Origin: Strigops habroptila
Lineage: Eukaryota; Chordata; Aves; Psittaciformes; Psittacidae
Assembly: GCF_004027225.2 (NCBI RefSeq)
Contig: NC_044296.2
Span: 5,017,943 to 5,081,942, forward strand
Direction of reading: 5' to 3'
DNA: 64,000 bases
Shown here: positions 60,821 to 64,000 of the stretch, one piece after another
Position numbering within the stretch: position 1 is the first letter of the stretch
Layout: each line of letters opens with the position of its first letter
Notes under the pieces: model-generated
What the model was told of the DNA's origin: nothing
What the model saw: the letters and a program-made list of their open reading frames with translations, nothing else
The model's database searches: none
Translations under genes and position numbers: made by a program

Positions 60821-62962
60821 ATGTGGGGGCTCGGGGTCCTCATCCCCCTCCTTGGTGGTGAGTGGGGGGACAGGGCTGGCTCGAGGGGATGCAGGTGATG
60901 GTGGCTGGGCCGTGGGGCTGGGGACTGGGATTTCGGGGGGCACATTGGGGGCACGGGTCAGACTGGCCTCTGTGTGATGGCTGGGGCAGGGGGGAGCTCC
61001 TGGGGACGTCTGTCCTGAAAGGGGGGCTGTGGAAGGGATGGGGACACAGAGGAAGGGGACAACCGTGCGGACAGGAGGGTGATGGGTGGGCGGGTGGACA
61101 GAAGTGGTGGGGGGACAGGATGGAAGAGATGGGGATGGATGGGGGGACACGGGGAGGGGACAGGATGGGGTGAGAGCGCGTGTGGGGACAGGATGGGGAC
61201 CAAGGGAGGGGGGACAGGATGGGGACAACCGTGCGGACAGGAGGGTGATGGGTGGGCGGGTGGACAGAAGTGGTAGGGGGACAGGATGGAAGAGATGGGG
61301 ATGGATGGGGGGACACGGGGAGGGGACAGGATGGGGTGAGAGCGCGTGTGGGGACAGGATGGGGACCGAGGGAGGGGGGACAGGAAGGGGACAGAGGGAC
61401 GTGCAGAGCGGTGTGTGGCTGGAGGCAGCAGTGCGGGAGCGAGCCCGGCTCCGGGTCCATGGGGTGCCCTCAGCCCCCCGTGACCCCCGCGCTGTCCCCA
61501 GCAGCGGGTGCCCTGCGGGTGAGCCAGGTCCCGGGCGAGCTGTGGGTGCCGGCGGGTGAGGAGGTGACCCTGTGGTGCCGGGTGCTGGCGGCCGAGCCCT
61601 GGGACCTGCTGCGAGTGGAGTGGGTGAAGGACGGGGCCCGCGGGGCGCTGTGTGCCGCCCGCCTGCGCCCCGGCACCAGCACCGCGCCGGCACCCTGCGG
61701 CCCCCGGCTCCGCATGGCCTGGGACCCCCCCAGCGCCACCCTCAGCCTGCACCGGGCGCAGGGGGAGGACGCCGGGCGCTACCTCTGCCGGGTGACCGTC
61801 GAGATCCCCCACCACGGCACGGCCACCGGCAACGGCACCCGGCTCCATGTCACCGCAGGTACTGGGCGGGCCCTGAGCGGCCCCTTCTCCCTGGGGCCTC
61901 GGTGGGGACCCTGGGACAGGGTGTTATGGGGGAGGTTGGTGGGGTCCCTGGGGGTGGCTTCACTCTGGGGGCTCTGGAGGGAGGTGCTTGGTGGGTTTGG
62001 GGTGGCCACAGTGCAGGAGGGATGAGGACAGGGACAGGGATGGGGACAGGGATGGAGATGGGGACAGGGATGGGACAGGGAGAGCGATGGCGACAGGGAC
62101 AGGGATGGGGATGAGGACAGGGATGGGGACAGGGATGGGGATGGGGATGGGGATGGGGACAGGGACAGGGATGGGGACAGGGTCATCCCTACCTGCTTTC
62201 CCCTCACGACTGCAGCTGATGGAGGCCATCAGGCGGGTGAGTGTCCCCACTGTCCCTGCTTGTCCCCTCCATCCTGGCACCCATGTGCCAGCGGTGCCAG
62301 CAGGGCCAGGGGTGTCCGCAGCTGGGTGTGCTTGCAGGGCTGGCGGGGGGGCTGGCGGGAGCCCTGGGGGGCTCAGCCCTCCTCCTGGCACTGGCTGTCC
62401 TCTGCCACCGGCACTGGCGCAGGACCTCAGGTAGCCCTGTCCTCAGTACCCCATCCCCAAATACCCAATCCCAAATACCCCATCCCCAACACCCCATCCC
62501 AAATACCTCATCCCCAGTACCCCATCCCCAATATCCTGCCCCCAAATACCCCATCCCTTTTTCCCCCTGTGCCTCTCTGTCCCCTGCCCAAACACCCCCA
62601 AGTCCCTCTCCCCCCCCGTACCCTGTCCCCACCTCCTCTCGTACCCTGCTCCATGCCCAAACACTCCCGTTCCCTCCTGCCCCACGTACCCCTGTGCCCA
62701 AATTGCCCCGTGCCCGCACCCCCTGCCCGCCTGCAGACACCTCCCTGCGGGTCCCCTGGCTGGGCCAGTCACTGCACCCCATCTCTAGGGACAAGGCTGC
62801 ACCCTCCGACACCCATTTCCCCCCCCAGACACAAGGATCTACGTGAACATGGCGCCCCGGGCCCCCAAGAAGCTGCTGCCACCCCCCAAGGTGATGGAGA
62901 GCCGCACGTACCAGACGGGGCTGCACCGGGCACGGGGCCCCCCCACCGCCCCCCAGCCCTGA
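60821..62962 (+). CDS. TMIGD2: Transmembrane and immunoglobulin domain-containing 2 (CD28H)
   Basis: Type I lymphocyte costimulatory receptor; the human protein binds HHLA2. Five exons: 60821-60857, 61502-61858, 62216-62236, 62338-62430, 62829-62962; the frame closes at 213 aa (human 282). A short hydrophobic leader (MWGLGVLIPLLG) precedes one V-type Ig domain, about 17-131. It has the B- and F-strand cysteines (VTLWC, RYLC) plus a second pair (GALC, APCGP) also present in human. A sequon at NGT sits where human has NIT. A TM helix, about 139-161, is followed by HRHWRR. The tail contains IYVNM (Tyr174) and SRTYQTG. LLRVEWVKDG and YLCRVTVEIP leave little doubt of orthology with human (RLRVKWTKDG, WAAVEIP). 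Exon 2 has a CAGCAG tandem acceptor. The start ATG context is weak. No clear poly(A) signal follows. Confidence 0.88.
61055..61387 (+). repeat. Two-copy 166-bp tandem duplication
   Basis: In TMIGD2 intron 1. Copy 1 is 61055-61220 and copy 2 is 61221 to about 61387. I count only about three differences, so the duplication is recent or kept alike by conversion. Confidence 0.92.
62018..62185 (+). repeat. G-rich minisatellite in TMIGD2 intron 2
   Basis: Units of GGGACAGGGATG and GGGATGGGGATG, the complement of the C-rich repeat in MPND intron 2 (51683-51882). Confidence 0.92.
62440..62570 (+). repeat. C/A-rich tandem repeat in TMIGD2 intron 4
   Basis: Imperfect units of CCCCATCCCCAATACC / CCCAATCCCAAATA starting just after the exon 4 donor. 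Confidence 0.85.
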
Positions 62963-63533
62963 GGGGCTCTGTGTCCCTGTGTGCTGAGTCCCACCCCCCC
63001 AGCTCTGTCTTTCTGCACTCAAGAAAGGTGTTCTGCAGCACCCCATCACCCCGCTCCGTGTCTTGTGTGTGGCCACCCCACAGCATCCGCTGCTCCCGCA
63101 GTGCACCCAGCCTGATCTGCTGAGTGTGGGCAGGTCATGTCGGGGGGGCCAATGCACGGGCCGGGGGCCCCCCCGTTGCAAGGAACCTGCTCTGTGCTTC
63201 TGTGGCCTCATTTCGTGCCTGAGGGATGATGGTGACCACACAGGAAGCACCCGCACCTCCCAGCATGGACCCAGCAGCCACCCCCATGCTTTGGCTTTGA
63301 TGAGGGTGACCCCAGCAGTGCCCCCCAAGGGCTGTGGTGGTGGTTGGGGGCTCATCTGGACACCCCCCATCACCCGCACCCCTGGCAAGGGTAGGAGCCC
63401 ACGTGGTAGGACCAGGACCCAGCGACAGAGCCACCACCTGAGGGGTCCCAAGGCACCATCGAGTTGAGCACCAAGATGGGCCGGAGCGTCTCTGTGCCTA
63501 CAAACCATGAGCAAGGGTTGGGTGTCCACCGGT
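62963..63533. other. TMIGD2-SHD spacer / TMIGD2 3' UTR
   Basis: About 570 bp between convergent genes. It includes the TMIGD2 3' UTR of unknown length. No AATAAA or ATTAAA is seen on the plus strand. Confidence 0.5.
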
Positions 63534-63539
63534 TTTAAT
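63534..63539 (-). terminator. SHD: SHD poly(A) signal (ATTAAA)
   Basis: ATTAAA on the minus strand, 64 nt past the SHD stop. The only candidate nearby. Confidence 0.6.
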
Positions 63540-63602
63540 GGGGGTGGTTGGGGGGCAGCGCTGGGGAGGGGTACCCGGGGAGGGGGGGGGTGTCACTGTT
63601 GC

Positions 63603-64000
63603 TCACAGGGGCTGCACGGCCACGGGGTAGAGCAGGGAGAGGTGCCGGGCGCCGCGCACGGGCAGCGCGCGCGCCGTGTAGTGCCGCACGGCCGCGGGCA
63701 CCGAGGGGAAGGCGGCGCCGGCGCGGCCCAGCGTGAAGTGCTGCTCCCGCGTCCGCGTCAGCTTCACGTGCACGAAGCCATGGCTGCTCCTGCGGGGCGG
63801 GACGGGGGCGCTGAGGCACGCGGCGAGCGACATGCAACGACACGGGTGCGAGCGCCGCGCTCGCGGCTCCTCCACACGGGAACCCCCCCGTGAGCCTCCC
63901 CCACGCCTCGGTTGTCCCCTGGTGCCCCCCGGCCTCCGCTCACCTCAGGGACAGTGAGTAGTCCTCGGGGCTGGTCTCGCAGTCCCGCACCAGGAAGCTG
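63603..64000 (-). CDS. SHD: SH2 domain-containing adaptor D, C-terminal part (partial at right edge)
   Basis: Adaptor of the SHB/SHD/SHE/SHF group. Two exons are visible, 63944 to beyond 64000 and 63603-63789, joined in phase (LSLR|SSHGF). They encode most of an SH2 domain: FLVRDCETSPEDYSLSL includes the phosphotyrosine-binding Arg of FLVRD; then FVHVKLTRTREQHFTLG; and the C-terminus RHLSLLYPVAVQPL. In this family the SH2 domain is C-terminal, which fits the stop at 63603-63605. SHB or SHF cannot be fully excluded from this fragment alone, but human gene order (SHD beside TMIGD2) supports SHD. The exon sequence is very GC-rich, like its flanks. Confidence 0.88.

Noticed and set aside
61055-61387. 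Possible CRISPR-like or satellite array
   Set aside because: Only two long adjacent copies without spacers, in a vertebrate intron: a simple tandem duplication.

Overview
The window reads as a gene-dense, GC-rich stretch of a bird chromosome, probably a microchromosome. Evidence: about twenty CR1 LINE fragments (the dominant avian retrotransposon), compact introns, long CpG islands, GC-rich minisatellites, and vertebrate exon structures that stay in phase at every junction I checked. Species cannot be fixed from this sequence. Gene order matches human 19p13.3: UBXN6 - CHAF1A - SH3GL1 - MPND - (STAP2 expected) - FSD1 - TMIGD2 - SHD. No STAP2 is visible.

Layout. 1-3.2 kb: the last seven visible coding exons of UBXN6 (+), a p97/VCP cofactor whose N-terminus lies off the left edge. 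3.2-6.3 kb: a tail-to-tail spacer. 6.3-19.4 kb: complete CHAF1A (-), 13 coding exons, 904 aa. 19.4-20.4 kb: a CpG-island divergent promoter shared by CHAF1A and SH3GL1. 20.4-47.3 kb: complete SH3GL1/endophilin A2 (+), 10 exons, 368 aa, with a 17.5 kb first intron rich in CR1. 48.8-49.0 kb: SH3GL1 and MPND end tail to tail about 200 bp apart. 49.2-52.8 kb: complete MPND (-), 12 exons, 489 aa. 52.8-54.6 kb: CpG island and repeat-rich spacer where STAP2 would be expected. 54.9-60.0 kb: complete FSD1 (-), 13 exons, 495 aa. 60.0-60.8 kb: divergent FSD1/TMIGD2 promoter region with ZNF143-type elements. 60.8-63.0 kb: TMIGD2/CD28H (+), 5 exons, 213 aa. 63.6-64.0 kb: the last two exons of SHD (-), which runs off the right edge.

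The genes are functionally unrelated housekeeping and signalling genes held together by old synteny: ubiquitin/p97 trafficking (UBXN6), replication-coupled nucleosome assembly (CHAF1A), endocytic membrane bending (SH3GL1), a JAMM-family deubiquitinase-like protein (MPND), a microtubule-linked FN3-SPRY protein (FSD1), a lymphocyte costimulatory receptor (TMIGD2) and an SH2 adaptor (SHD). The most interesting points are the avian TMIGD2 with a CD28-like YVNM tail motif, the STAP2 gap, the two divergent promoters, a GC-AG intron and a stop-adjacent poly(A) signal in UBXN6, and two CR1 copies about 98% alike. I found no wholly new system. Exon joins, percent identities and domain limits were read by eye, without alignment software.
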